Of a stretch of DNA of 64,000 nucleotides, positions 1-12,703 are shown piece after piece. How positions within the stretch are numbered: the first letter of the stretch is position 1; each line of letters starts with the position of its first letter. Origin of the DNA: Adineta vaga (lineage: Eukaryota; Rotifera); NCBI GenBank assembly GCA_021613535.1, contig CP075495.1, positions 15,748,001 to 15,812,000 on the forward strand, read 5' to 3'. Made by a program: the position numbers and the translations under genes. The notes beneath the pieces are model-generated. The model had not been told where the DNA came from. It did no database searches and saw only the letters and a list, made by a program, of their open reading frames with translations.

Positions 1-516
1 TTCAATTGCATTTATAGTTGAAAGATTTAATGAAGAAAGATTTGGTAAGAAAATTAATTGTTCAATTATATCTTTTATTTCTATTGATCTAATAGTTTCA
101 ATAATAAGTGTTTGAAGTGATGTCATTTGTGAAAAGATAAATGTATTTTTATCGAACATAAAATAATTTGAAATTCGAAAAATATCAATTCGTTGTTTAT
201 TTGGTTGAATTATATCTTCATTATAACAATTGAATGTTGTTTCAGACATTAAAAATAAATTGATTGTTAATGGAAAAGTTGATTTGATAAGAAAAGAACG
301 AAATCGATAATTAAGATTGAAGAAACGTTCATAAATATGATAAAAATTAAGATAATCAAATATTTCATAGATAAGTTCATTGGCAAGATGTTCGAATTGT
401 GTAATACTAAAAGATTTTATTAGCTCATTTGTTGTTAATGTTAAGAATCGTTTTCGATCATTTGTTTCATGAAAATTATCAAAACTTTTACTTCGTTGAC
501 GTTTCTTTTGTTCCAT
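1..516 (-). CDS. F-box-like protein, N-terminal part (runs off left edge)
   Basis: An open minus-strand frame of 172 codons begins with ATG at 516 and continues past base 1. After a basic N-terminus (MEQKKRQRSKSF) it has an F-box-like stretch, FEHLANELIYEIFDYL, followed by an FYHIYERFFNLN helix and the start of LRR-like segments (LPNLSSLNLSTIN). This arrangement resembles the two F-box/LRR genes at 40.5-44.3 kb. F-box proteins usually recruit substrates to SCF ubiquitin ligases; that role is inferred from the family. No substrate can be named. The C-terminal part lies outside the window. Confidence 0.75.
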   Translation of the reverse strand, partial: MEQKKRQRSKSFDNFHETNDRKRFLTLTTNELIKSFSITQFEHLANELIYEIFDYLNFYHIYERFFNLNYRFRSFLIKSTFPLTINLFLMSETTFNCYNEDIIQPNKQRIDIFRISNYFMFDKNTFIFSQMTSLQTLIIETIRSIEIKDIIEQLIFLPNLSSLNLSTINAIE

Positions 517-1154
517 TGAAAATGATCGAAAATATTTGAATGAAAATTAAGATTTAGAAAAGAAAAGAAAAGAAAAGAAATCATCCACGTTTTATCTGTT
601 CACGTCTGTGATAGTTTTAGAGAGAGTGAAAAGAAAATATTTTATATTCTTCGTCGATGAATCATTTACAGTTCATAAAAATCATTAGTTATTTCTAATA
701 AGACCAATCGAATTAAAATAAATCGACATTTGAAATCATCAAGATAATCAATATGGAACAATTTTGTTCATTCAATATAAAACTTTGTATTCTTTTTATT
801 TCTCCTTTCTAAAAATTTGTCTTGATTTTATTTGAACGAGAGACAATGTATATTCATTAATTATAAGAAGATTTAATCATATGAAAACATAGTTTTCTAA
901 TCCACCGGTAAAATTTCAGTTAGTTGTTACAATAAGCTTTATGAACGTTGTTTTCTATATGTATACATTGTATTACAGTCTTAGACGCACCTATGAAATC
1001 TGATAGGAATCAACATCGAACTGCTGATCGACTTCGAAATGAATCAAGTGAATCTATTTGAAGTGATGTTAATTGACGAATGTTTTGATACTTTTTTAAA
1101 GTTAAGTTTAATATCAATATTGAACAAAAAAAAGAATAGGAAGAGAATCGTTTA
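517..1154. other. Intergenic, AT-rich
   Basis: This stretch lies between the start of the F-box-like gene and the decayed ACSL copy. It holds a short AAAAG-type purine run near 555-580. I see no gene, RNA or clear repeat in it. The promoter of the minus-strand F-box-like gene should lie in its left part. Confidence 0.5.
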
Positions 1155-1580
1155 ATGTTTAATAAAAATACTCTTTACAGATCTTTTTTTCTCATCACTT
1201 TTGATCGAGATTCTTCTTTGTTACTATGTTGATTTTTGTTTTGCTTTTCTATCTTCATAAAGATCTTCATGTCCAAGCTTCTGTTACTACTACTTTAATT
1301 CGTTGTGGTGTTTCAAATCCAGTGTTTTTACAAGTTGTTTGAACTTCTTTAAGAACTAAATCTATAAATGCATCATCATCAACTAGTTTTTGCCAATCTC
1401 TTTCTCCAAAATGATTTTCAGTAAAATTCTAAAAAGAAGAAAAAAAACGAAGAAATTAAACCTTTTCAATACTTATATCGACTTAGTTTTGCAGTTGGAT
1501 AAATCAATGCAACTGTGTATTCTGATGAAGCTGACGTACATAAACAATATAAAATTGATTTCAATCTCATTGTTATTTGT
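1155..1580 (-). pseudogene. Decayed copy of the ACSL 3' end
   Basis: The stretch aligns with about 1978-2530, the last two exons of the intact ACSL gene next door. Matching blocks include the region before the stop codon, the segment for the [13 protein letters not shown]-type exon, the intron border and part of the previous exon. An internal piece of roughly 70 bp is missing compared with the intact copy, and substitutions and indels break the frame. No ATG or upstream exons accompany it. It is a partial tandem duplication that is decaying. Confidence 0.8.
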
Positions 1581-1995
1581 AACATTATACAGATAAACAT
1601 ATTTCGTTTTTCATTTACTTATTTATCTTACAAATGAGTCGTTTAACTTCATTTCAACAGCACACGTTTTATATTGCTGAACGGTTTTTTTTCCCCTTAG
1701 CTATTCACTTTGATATGTATAGGAATAAATTGAAATTGTTTTCAAATTGACGAATAAAAAGATCGAGGAAATGTTGATTGTCGAGTGAAAGTGTGAATGA
1801 AATTTGGATCAAGTTTCATAAAAACTGAAGAAAAAAGTTTTATTGAGAAGAAGATCCTTAATAGTATAAAAAGAAAAAGAAAACATATATAGTTATAATA
1901 AAATACAGTTTAAAAGTGGAAGCAGGATACATGATTTTATTTGAAGAAAACAAAAGGAAAAGAAGAGAATTGTTCATGTTTAATAAAAATACTTT

Positions 1996-4856
1996 TTAAA
2001 GATCTTTTTTCTTTTCATTATTATCATTTGAAATAACATCTTTTGCCACATCGGTTGGATTTTCATTAGAACTATTTTTCTTTGTTGATGATTTTTGTTT
2101 TGGTTTTCTATCTTCATAAAGACCTTCAATATCATCTTTATAATTTTGTTCAATAGCTTTTCGTTTTAATTTTAATGCATCAGTAACAAGACCAGTTTCA
2201 GGTGTCCAAGCTTCTGTGACTACTTTAACACGCTGTGGTGTTTCAAATCTTTCAATTCCACCATTTTTACACGCTGTTTGAACTTCTTTAAGAACTAAAT
2301 CAATAAATGCATCATCATCAACTAATTTTTGCCAATCTCTTTCTCCAAAATTATTTTCAGTAAAATTCTAAAAAGAAGAAACAAACGAATAAGTAAAATG
2401 AAGAAAATAAATTTATCGATACTTACTCCCATTAGTTTAGTATTTGGACAAATCAATGCAACTGTATATTCTGATGATCCTGATGCACATAAACAACAAT
2501 TTTCAATAAAACGTATTTTACTCATTGCCATTTCAACTTTTGTTAATGAAACATATTCTCCACCACGTAATTTAACCAAATCTTTCTTTCGATCTAAACA
2601 AAGAAAAAAGATTTTTAGATAGATGAAAAAAAAGGAAGGTTCAAAATACAAACCAATAATTTTTAAAGTTCCATCAGGAAATATTTCACCAATATCTCCT
2701 GTACAAAAATATTTTGTTCCATTAATATCTATAAAATTTTCATTTTCTTTTTTCCCAGCTTCACCAAAATATCCATTAGCAACAACTTTTCCACCAATAA
2801 GAATTTCTCCACGTGGATTTGGTTTATCGGTATTTTTATATCGACCTTCTTCCCAATCAACTAAACGTATTTCACATGAAACAAGTGGATATCCTGTACG
2901 ACCAACAGTTACATCATATTCTTCAAAAAAAACAAAAAGAAGAAATAAAAATCTTTCATAAACGAAATATTTATAACATACGATCAGCAATTGTTCCTCC
3001 AGCACATGTTTCAGTTAAACCATAACCTTGAAAGAGTGTGACACAAAGTGCAGCTTGAACAAAACGTTGTGTCTCTTCACCTAAAAGAGCTCCACCAGAT
3101 AACATTGTTTTAACTCGTCCACCAAGAACTAATTGATTAAAACGTGAAAAAATCAATCTAAATTGACGAAAAAAATCAATTTGATTTTCTTTTAAAAAGT
3201 AGTTCGTACTTATCAAGATGTGGACTTTCAAGACCAAGTTCCAAACGTTTAACTTTTATTTTATATGATAAACGAAATAATTGTCGTGTAACAAAATTTG
3301 ATAGACCAATTTTTTCATTAACAGCTTTATGAATACGATCAAGAATTGTCTGAAATTAAAGAGAATTCATTTATTTCAAATAAAAAAGAAAACAATTATG
3401 ACATACAGGTACACAAGTCATTAAATGTGGACGAAGAACTTGTAAATCACCTTTTTGACCACGTTTTATAGCTGTTGATTGATCAGTTAAGGTTTGTGGT
3501 GATGAATAACCACATTTAACACCCAAAAAAAAGACAAGAATTTCTATTTAAAAAGAAAAAGAACGAAAAATAAAGAATTCTTTTGAGAAAATTCAAATCA
3601 ACAAACCACAACAGAGTTCAAGAATATGTGCTAATGGTAAATAAGCAATATAAATATCATTATCAGGATCAACCATTGGAAAAACACGTTCTTTTTGACC
3701 TGTCATTGCAGCAATTACATTTTCATGTTTAATTAAAACACCTAAAAAAACAAATTTTCTTTTCTTTTAAAATTCATGTAAATAAACCTCATCATCAGAA
3801 GTAAAAGTTTTATTTTTACCTTTTGGTGTTCCAGTACTTCCACTTGTATACATAATAACTGCAATATCTGTCTTTATTGGTCGTTTATTTAAAGTTTGTT
3901 CATCTAAGAAAAAGAGATTTGTTTTTTTGTTTCAAATAGAAATAAAAATACCAATTTGTGCATTTTTTCCTTGTTCTTCTAATTGACTTAATGAAAGAAA
4001 AGTAATTGTTTTCTTATCTTGTGGAACTTTAGCAGATGCTGGTTTAGCTACAGCAGGAAAATAAATAACATGACGAACTTTTTCCATTTCATCCAATGTT
4101 TTCTAAATTATTAAAGATAAAAAAAATTGAATAAGAAAATTTTCGTAAAAGAATAATTATTACTTCAAGTTTTGAAGTAAGTTCTTGTGATGTTATGATA
4201 ATTTTAACTTCGGATTCATTAATTGCATATTTAACAGCTTCATCTCCCAATGTTGAATAAAGTGTAACAAGTGTTAAACCATGACGAAATGCCGCAAATG
4301 CAGTTAGTAACCATTCAGGACGTGTTTCCGAATAAATCAATATTCGATCACCTTTTTTCGCACCAATTGATAATAAACCACGACCAATTGCATCAATTCT
4401 TGCGCATGCTTCTCGATATGTTGTAAACTTATATTCACCCAAATCATATTTTTTAAAAACTTTTCCATTTGGTTGTGTTTCATCTTCAACACCAATAATT
4501 TCTCTTACACCTAATGTTTCTTTATCAGCATGACGTTCAAGACAAAGATCAGGTATAACAGCTAATGTTTCAACATCATCTTCAGGTTGTGTTCGAAGTT
4601 CATCAATAACTTCAACTGCTCGATAAGGTGATGATGGATCATTATCATCAATTAATTTTGCTCGAATTCGTCGTTGTTCATTTCGTTTTTGATCATCTTT
4701 TCCCAATGTTGTTATATAATTCCAAAATGTTGGTAAATGAACAAACAAAAATGCTATTATATAGATTAATGTTGCTCGAATTAATGCTAAGAAAAATCGA
4801 CGAAAAACAGTATTTACTGTTGTACTGAATAAACGACTAAATACAGTTGGAGACAT
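1996..4856 (-). CDS. ACSL: Long-chain-fatty-acid-CoA ligase (ACSL3/4 type)
   Basis: The enzyme activates long-chain fatty acids to acyl-CoA with ATP and CoA. Ten exons can be joined (4164-4856, 3952-4102, 3820-3903, 3607-3741, 3407-3543, 3210-3349, 2982-3157, 2654-2920, 2427-2593, 1996-2367), giving 773 aa against about 711-720 in human ACSL3/4. All introns are GT-AG and phases agree. An N-terminal hydrophobic segment ([18 protein letters not shown]) should anchor it in the ER or a droplet membrane. The AMP-binding motif [11 protein letters not shown], the GYGLTETC motif, [29 protein letters not shown] and the C-terminal [17 protein letters not shown] are all present. The C-terminus has an extra lysine-rich tail of about 50 aa. 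A TTTCTCTTTAG acceptor sits directly before the ATG. The gene looks intact. Confidence 0.95.
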
Positions 4857-5079
4857 TCTAAAGAGAAAGAGAGAACATTGATTTGAATAATTATTCAATA
4901 AACTTACTTTTTATTGTTTATTCAAAATGAATAATAAAAATCATTGAAATTAAAAAAAAAGTTCAGATCTTAAAAAAAGAAAAAAAAACAAATTTCTTTC
5001 GGAAAAGAAATTCTCCAAAAGAATAACACATGTCTGTCTTTTTTTTATTCTAATCAACAAAAACAAAACAAAAAGATTA

Positions 5080-8064
5080 TCAAGAATTTTCTTCTTCTGA
5101 ATCAACAGACATTGTTGATAAACGATCAAATGACATTTGATCAGTTGAATCATTTTCTCTATAAAAAAAATATTTTCTTTTCAAATTTCTTTTAAAAAAA
5201 CTAAAACAAACTTTGTTATTTGATTTTCAATTGGTAATAACATTCGTTTTAATGAATCAATACAATAATGATCAATTGATGGTAATAAATAAGCTGGTGT
5301 TGATAAAAACTATATTGAGAAAAAGGGTTTTTGTTGTATTCTGAGAGAAAAGAAAAGAAACAAACTTGTTGATTAAGATGATTTATTCGTTGATTTAATT
5401 TTGTTAAATCATCAAATGATTTTGGTTTATTGATTTCAAAATCATTTTGTGATTGACGAATTAAATTAACTAAAAGATTTTTTTCAACATTTTCCATTTC
5501 TAATTTCCCATTAATTGGTATTAAATCATTTTCTTCTTCATTATCATCAATAAATGTTTTTAAACCCTAAAAAGAAAGATAAAATTCTTTGAATTTCATT
5601 TCATTCTTCTTACTTCTTGTGGAATATAAAATATTAATCTTGAATGTTGAAGTGGAACAAATGATGAGGATTTTTCATTTGGTATATAAGAAGCTGATGT
5701 TACACGACGAAATAATGAACTTTTACGTGAATGACATTTTCCATCGGAGAATGAATAAAAATGAACTAAATTTTAAAAAGAAAAAAATTTCTTTTTTTTT
5801 AAGAAAAGAAGAAAAACTTACGAAAACTTTTATCAAAAAGAGCAATAAATGATGATCTTGGATCTTTCGCTAAAGCATGAACATGCCATGAAAATGATTT
5901 AATAAATTGTCCATTTAAACAATTCCAAAGATTAACTAAACTTTTATGACAAACAAGAATTTGATCTGATGATGAATGAATATATTCAACTGAATTTTTT
6001 CGATCATAATGAGCAAAACAACGTGAATATTCATAATGTGATTCTTCATCTGTTATTTTATCATTTATTGTATCAATCCAAACAGTTACCAAATGTTCAA
6101 ATGAACAACATAAATTGATTTGATTTGTTGTTGATAATTTATAATAACATAAAGCATTACTTGAATATGAACGATGTGTATATGCTGATAAACAACGCCA
6201 ATGTGATACTCGTTTAGTTATTGGATTTTCTTGAATAAAAGTCCAAACTTTTAGAAAACCATCATTTCCTGTTGTTGCTAATTCAAGTTTTGATGGATGA
6301 AATAACATTTGATTTAATGTTTCTTGTCCATGTGGATATGTTATACTTGTATTTAATTCAAATTGATTTGTATTTAAATTAAATTTCCAAAAACGAAGTT
6401 TTCTTTCATTTTGATGATCATCATTAATTGAATTTGTTGATCGTTCTTCAAATGTAACTAACCATGTATCTAAAAAAGAACATTTTCTTATTAACTAAAA
6501 TTCTAATTGAATTGAAAATGAAAAATAAACCTGTTGAATCAATAATTAAACGTTTAATATCAGTAAAAACACATTGATCTGTTAATTCATTTGGTGAAAC
6601 ATAATTTTCTCCAACAATATCCAACTAAAAACAAAGAAAACTGATTATTTTCAATGATTTATATTCTTTCGTCTTACATTATAAAGTAATTTTCCATTTT
6701 CAATTGACATAAATTGAAGATAACCAGGTTTTCCACTATTCATTACAAGGGATTGTTGACGAGCAAAAACATGAATACCAGCTGGTAAACTCGCTTGTTG
6801 TGGAAGAAACATTTGATTAATTCCTCCAATTGTTTGTTGAATTGATAAATTACTTCCAATTAAATGAAATGCTAAATAAAATTATTTGAAATATTTATTA
6901 AATTGAAAAAAAAACGTTGTCCTTACTATTATCTGAATGAGTTGTTGCACAAAATGTTTGATCATTTGATGAATTAATATGAAGAATTGGTGCACCGAGA
7001 CGTGGACGAAATGTTGGTTCATTTTTTCTATAAAGCCATTTAACAAGAACACATTCATGACCACCAGAAAATAAATATGAACCATCAAATGAAAATGTTA
7101 AACAAAGAACAGGTAATGAATGCCAATGTAAATATGATATTGTTGGTTCTTTATTATTATTTGTTGAATTTAAATAATTATACCAAAGAACAATTCTTCC
7201 TGATTGTGTTCCTAATGCTAAACATTCTTCATTAGGATGAATTTGTGCACATATTATTTTTTCATGATAAGATAAATTTTGTTTTGTTATTGCAAAGTTT
7301 TTTATTTGTAAATTTATTAAATTTAACAAATAAATTATTGTTCCATCAGAATTTAGAAATATTCCATATTCACCCTTAAATTAAAGATTTTTATTTCGAT
7401 TTTTAAGAAGAAAAAAAGAAAATTACTTTTTGATCAAATGAAATACATGTTGGAAGACATGGAAGTTTATCAAATAAAACAATTGGTGAACAATTATGAC
7501 GAACTGATTCAATTCGATGAAGTGAATAGACTAAGAAACAATATTATTGATATCAAATTGATTTTTTCTTAAAGAAATCTTTTACTATTTTTTGTATTTT
7601 TACCAAAAACATATAAACCATGATTTGATATTGAACTTAAATGAATCAATTCCATTTCAAGTTTAATTGTCTAAATAAACTTTGTATTTATTATTATGAG
7701 AAGAAAAATAAAGATTCTTTACATGAATAAGAATACCATCTTCATAATCCCAAACATTGATAAGACCATTCTGTTCTCCAATACATAACTAAATGAAAAG
7801 AAATATTTGAAATTTCATATAAAAAATAGAAAATGATCGAACTTGTAAACGATTATTTGGATTAATAGCTATGCCAATAATTGCTTGTTGATCGTTTGAA
7901 TTTGAAGTTTGATTAATTAATCTTAAACATTCACCTGTTTTAACAATCCAAATATAAACACAACCATCACCAATTGTAAACACATATTTTGAATCTAATG
8001 ATATTAATGGAGGATATTTCATTAATGTTCCAATACCAAATTGACGAATATTTAATTTTTTCAT
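5080..8064 (-). CDS. WDR75: WD repeat-containing protein 75 homologue
   Basis: WDR75 (yeast Utp17/Nan1) is a t-UTP component of the small-subunit processome and supports pre-rRNA transcription and processing in the nucleolus. Twelve exons can be joined, about 7843-8064, 7723-7788, 7604-7670, 7427-7530, 6927-7374, 6678-6871, 6531-6624, 5822-6469, 5614-5765, 5366-5566, 5212-5309 and 5080-5158. The product is about 790 aa; human WDR75 has 830. Segments matching the family include AINPNNRLQ, CLHWHSLPVLCLTFSFDGSYLFSGG (in two parts), the PRLGAPILHI block and NSGKPGYLQF, followed by a second propeller and a low-complexity acidic tail ending SVDSEEENS. An acceptor-like TTTTAG lies 14 bases before the ATG. 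No frame breaks were seen. The border of exon 6 is uncertain by one base. Confidence 0.93.
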
Positions 8065-8989
8065 TCTTTTAAATTTATCTAAAATTCAAATGAATTGATT
8101 TCAGTAGTTAGATGAATTCTTTTTTTCAATTAATTGATAAAGAGATAACTAATTCTTATTCTTACAATATTCACGTCCAATTCTAATGATTTTATTCTAC
8201 GAAATAAATACAAATAACAATCAAGTTTAGCGACATCTTTATTTCTTCTATGTATTATTAAAAACAATAATATTATTTAAAAAATGTTTTCTTTTAAATA
8301 TTTTCAGTTAATAATTCTTATAAAATAATTTCATTTTTAATAAATCTAAATGATTGATTTATACACCAATGTTAAAATGAGATGATTCATTCTCCATCAT
8401 CATCGTGTTCGTGTATGTCAGCAGAATACGTTACCAACATATGTATACACATTACCTATATATAATAATTTCATATACAAAATGAATTCATGTATTCTCT
8501 TTTTAAGAATAAATGGTGTACTGTCAGAAAAATAAAAAATCGTTTCTTTCGTCCAATTAATATGAGATGCAGTTCTGATTAGTGATACCTATATTTCTGT
8601 GGATGGAAAAAGAAATTTCTAATACTCTTTTCTTAAAAAGGATTATCTGGTTGGTGAAGAATTCGTTATTTAATTAATATTACATCATGAAAGAGACTAT
8701 TGCGAACGCCTTTTACAATTAAATTGATGTTGAAAGAAAAACATATGATCAATATCACAGTACATGTTAAACAAAATGAGAAAAACTCCTATAATGTGTA
8801 AGAAATGAAAGACAGAATGATTTTTTTTAGTTTTTATTAATGAAATCAATGAATCTTTCTTTTTTTGAACAATTCAAAAATATTTATGAGATATGAAACT
8901 TTTTAATCCATTTATTCAAATAAAAATTTCAATATTTCTTTTGATTTCTAAACTTTTTATTATTGGACACATTCGAAATAAATATGTCA
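8065..8989. other. Intergenic with dispersed repeat copy
   Basis: AT-rich DNA upstream of WDR75. Its only recognisable element is a roughly 80-bp repeat at 8514-8600 that recurs at 22768-22850. No gene is supported. Confidence 0.5.
8514..8600. repeat. Dispersed repeat, copy 1 (TGTACTGTCAGAA type)
   Basis: About 80 bp beginning near TGTACTGTCAGAA can be aligned, with mismatches and small gaps, to 22768-22850. Both copies lie upstream of minus-strand genes (WDR75 here, GT31 there). It could be an old transposon end or a shared regulatory element. The sequence alone does not decide. Confidence 0.6.
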
Positions 8990-8999
8990 GCTGGTCTCA

Positions 9000-9715
9000 A
9001 TTATTAGATTCTTCAATGTAAATTGATATAATAAAACAATTCTTTTCTCAAGTAATAAAACATGATATTATCCCATTTTCTAATTGACTTTATAATATTT
9101 TCATCTAATTGAAATGAATGAATTTTTAATATTATTAAATGAGATAAACAATGTAGATTTTGAATTCATTTTTTAAATGATATTTGTTTTATTGAAATCT
9201 CTACATGATATACCACATAACTCAAATTATTGTCTATCGAAAAATTCAATGAATTATAAGAGTTCATTAAACGTAAATAATTTGATGATGAAGAAACAAT
9301 ATTTTCATGTTCGAAAATCTCATTCGATGTTTTTCTAAAACAAGATTATTTAATTACTTTACCTGTATGGATAAATGATATAATTGACATTTTTCTTATC
9401 AATAATTATTTTAAACAACCATTTTCGTTCAATCCAAAATGATGAAGAAAATAGATTTAATTCAAACTAGCTGGACATGTTGAGAATATGTCATATGAAA
9501 TTGTTCCCATCGATTTGCATCAAGCAATTTTTCGATCATTTGAATGAGAAATCGATAAGATTTTTTACTTGATTTTGAAAATAATTTAGTTGAAGATATT
9601 TTATTAATATTGACGATGAATTAAGTAATTGTTGAAATCGACAATTAAGATTTGAAAATATTTGAACTATTTCATAATCATTGAAATATTCAAATAAATC
9701 ATAAAATATTTATCG
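9000..9715 (-). pseudogene. Decayed F-box-like gene
   Basis: Read on the minus strand, pieces in shifting frames match the F-box-like family of this window. They are IFYDLFEYFNDYEIVQIF with the following NLNCRF block (9709 downward), then LLDANRWEQFHMTYSQ after a stop and frame change near 9536, then SSSFWIERKWLFKIIID and a YLRLMNSYNSLN segment. The start codon is missing; the sequence upstream of 9715 is unrelated. Several stops and at least two frame changes make it a pseudogene. It shows the family once had more copies here. Confidence 0.7.
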
Positions 9716-9787
9716 GTGTGAAGCTATAGCACGACGGAACTAACATGATGAATCAAAGATTTAGCTAAAAAGTTTTTTGTAAACTAT

Positions 9788-9896
9788 AAGGGTTCAACTG
9801 CACTTCTATGACACCATTACATTCAATTAATATATTACACACACAATCAGAGTAAGGGTGACGGGGAAGGGTGTTACTAAAGTGCAGTTGTACCGA
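9788..9896. mobile_element. Short inverted-repeat element (MITE-like)
   Basis: Two arms of about 25 bp, near 9790-9815 (GGTTCAACTGCACTT...) and 9870-9894 (...AAGTGCAGTTGTACC), are imperfect inverted repeats around a loop of about 55 bp that contains a GGGTGACGGGGAAGGG tract. It has the size and shape of a small non-autonomous DNA element. I could not recognise a target-site duplication. Confidence 0.55.
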
Positions 9897-10777
9897 ATGT
9901 ATCATATATTGAGAAAAGTTTATTGAAAAAAAAAATCAAATAATATAAACTTTCATCAAGTCTAATTAAAAAAAGAAAAAAATTTGACAACTACAGGAAA
10001 ATAACAATGCAAAGAAAATGTTTCTTTATGATTATTAATAAATTGATTTGAGATGAAACATTTTTTGATCATCTTTGCCATGATCGATTTTTTTTCGCAT
10101 TCTAAAAGACAAGTAAAACAATATAATAAAATTGATATGTTGAATAGATATATATATGATTACAGTATTAGATATATTAAACAAGATATTGAAAATAGAA
10201 CTTTCGTTATGTCATTATTTCAATATATTCACATCGAAATTCAAAATGAGTAAAAAGTTTTTTGACATGTTATTCGAATTAATCAATGTATGTTATAATT
10301 AACCGCTTAAAGATTGCTTCTTCGTCGTCTATTACATTAATGTTAATTAAACTCATTTTTTAAAGTTTTATCTGATGAAAAAAAGGTTATTGTTTGTAAA
10401 ATAGAATCTATTATTACAAATCTTTGACTCTTTATATTATTTTCTAAAAGATATTTAGAAGAATTTGAAGAAAAAAAGATCTAAGAATGAAAAATGTCAT
10501 TATTCGAATAGAGAAACAAATTGATATTATTATTGTTCAAAAGATAATTATTGACAAAAATCTTCTACAAATTTATTTATGATTAACACTTACATCCGTT
10601 TATTTTTCAAATAAATGTCCAAGTTAAATGATCACAAAATTCTATGATGTATTTATTATACTAATTATCTCAAATCTTTCTAAATAGAACTATTCTAATA
10701 TAAATTTTCAATTTGATAAAAATATCTTACTCGAAAGTAGACTTATTAATCAATTCAAAACTTGTTCCCTTGTAAAT
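9897..10777. other. Intergenic, no feature seen
   Basis: AT-rich stretch with only a chance-like plus-strand reading frame of 66 codons (10053-10253) that lacks any family resemblance. Nothing else is supported. Confidence 0.45.
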
Positions 10778-11097
10778 TCAATCATGAGCTGTGTCCATTT
10801 CATGTTTATCATGACATTCAACAAGGTCAAAGTGAACTGAATTCTTGACATTATTAATATCAAATGGCATATTATCAATAGCTTTCGTAGCTAGTTCCAA
10901 TAATTTATATGCTTCATTAACTAATTCATCAATTGAATCACCAGCAACACCACCCATCAAATCGACAATTGGTTCATAATAACCATCTCCATAGGAGCCA
11001 TCATCTTCAACAAGATATATCAATATAATATGATATTTGTCATCTATCGATGAGATTTTCTTCATATTAAGATCAGACACGATGAATATGACAAGAA
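10778..11097 (-). CDS. Small hypothetical protein, probable last exon
   Basis: A minus-strand exon of about 107 codons starts after a TTTTCTTTAG acceptor (first exon base 11097) and ends with TGA at 10778. The predicted start LVLVIFIVSDLNMKKIS looks like the end of a signal peptide, so a short upstream exon with the ATG is expected near 11100-11170; I could not join it in phase. The body is acidic (DDGSYGDGYYEPIVDLMGG) and carries ELVNEAYKLLELATKAID, probably helical. I do not recognise the family. The codon pattern is protein-like, but existence as a gene is not certain. Confidence 0.45.
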
Positions 11098-11452
11098 CTA
11101 AAGAAAAAAAAATAAAGTAATTGATTTATTTATTTCAACCAATGAAAAATTCATATTCTATCTTAATTAAAAAGTTTTAAATAAACAAATGTGAATATTT
11201 TCGAAAATCTCTACAAATGGCGCGAAATATCAATATGCTTTTCTAACATCTTCAAACTGATGAAATCCAACTCATAACAATAGACGCGGCGCAAGTCGGA
11301 TATGAGAAAGAATCTCACTCCTGTATTTCAAGCTCAATGGTAGATTTCTTCTATTTCAATAATATTTCTAATCAGTTTTCTTTGGGTTGAAAAAAATTAC
11401 GCATTATCATTCTGTTTTCTTACTTTTAAAATTGACGTTTCTAAATATTATT
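11098..11452. other. Intergenic before repeat element
   Basis: This stretch should hold the missing first exon of the minus-strand gene at 10778-11097. It also has a somewhat GC-richer patch near 11275-11330 (around GACGCGGCGCAAG). Nothing else was recognised. Confidence 0.4.
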
Positions 11453-12703
11453 CCCTGGACGGAAAGAAGGGTCATATGAAAAAAAAGGTTGTGTGTGTGT
11501 ATTTGTCTGTCTGTGTCAGGGTCAAAGGTCAGCATCCAAAATAGGAAGACTCAACGTGAGAAGTATATGATCAAAAGGTCAAAGGTTACGAGTCAAAAAA
11601 TATTTCTTCGAAATTGTCCATAAAGTCAAAAGAATTCGATACGCGATGGATTCTAACGTCAAACAAACAAGTTTCTAAAATTCTAGGGTTATTCAATGAC
11701 ACAACCGTTTTTGATAATGAGACTTGTACCGATGAGAGTTTTTCATGGTCTAGTATCACTCACATTTGTTTCTGTGACCTTAGATTTTGGATCGATCATG
11801 TTTCTTCGTTCAAGAAATCCAGCCAATTACGGATTTTTCGATACTCGCCTATGGGCCGATATAAGGTTTTATCAGGCTAGATATTGAGTCAGTCGAAAAT
11901 TCTATAATGGTTTGTTCATTCGACTGTGGTGAGGATCATACGAAAAAAACGTTTTGCATCTGTATTTGGGAATGCCGATGTGGGTCAAGAGAATATCGTT
12001 TAGGACTTGATATAGCTTAAAAACGCATGGTTATGGTACAGTCAAGAGATTCTGAAGGGCTACATTATGAAGGTATTCATAGCTTCTGAAAAGAGCAATT
12101 TTAATAAGCTTATATGGCTATAAAATCTGTAGAAAAGATAAGACTACACGACAGAAGACTACAGAAGCTATAAAAATATTTGAGACGTTAAAGTGTGAAG
12201 TCGTAGTTTATTTACAGACATATATATATTAATGTCTAATGTATGTATGTGCCTATTGGATTTTAGTTCAACGTTTTAAAGTGTGAACCCTTAATAAGAA
12301 AGAAATGCCACGCAGTATATACGTGTTTACGCTGACGCCATCAAAATGCCATGGTAAATGCATGAAGTCTATTAACGTGCTTCTTTCGTTCAGTATGAAA
12401 TAAATTAGCAGTAAGCATGTGAATATATATGGTATTTTCATCAGTTTCTTCGACACTTCAAACACATCTTCATTTAAAGAACAGAAAGTAATTCCGGAAT
12501 TCACTCCATCATTTGAAACAATAGCGAGCAGTGATTTGTCATATAAGATTCCAAAGGGATGTTGAAGTTTTTACAGTTTGTATGAAATTACACCTCACTG
12601 ACAATGTAACACATCTTTTCATGAGACTGCACACAACGGAAGCTTTTGAAGCGCATTTACAGAGGACATAATTTAGGCTGATTAATGAGCATTCAGTCGA
12701 GGG
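11453..12703. mobile_element. DNA element(s) with CCCTCGACT-type ends
   Basis: The left end (CCCTGGACGG, then AAGAAGGGTCATATG and a TGTCAGGGTCAAAGGTCA block at 11474-11534) matches the left end of the element at 17805. The right end AGTCGAGGG (12695-12703) is its inverted counterpart and is followed by CGAGC...CGACGAGCGTTA, also seen after the other copy. A second left-type end at about 11919 (TCGACTGTGGTGAGGATCATA), preceded by an AGTCGAA right-type end near 11890, suggests two related elements of about 445 and 785 bp side by side. No transposase frame was found, so they are non-autonomous. Confidence 0.55.

Noticed and set aside
10053-10253. Plus-strand frame of 66 codons
   Set aside because: Length is expected by chance in this DNA; no supporting signal.
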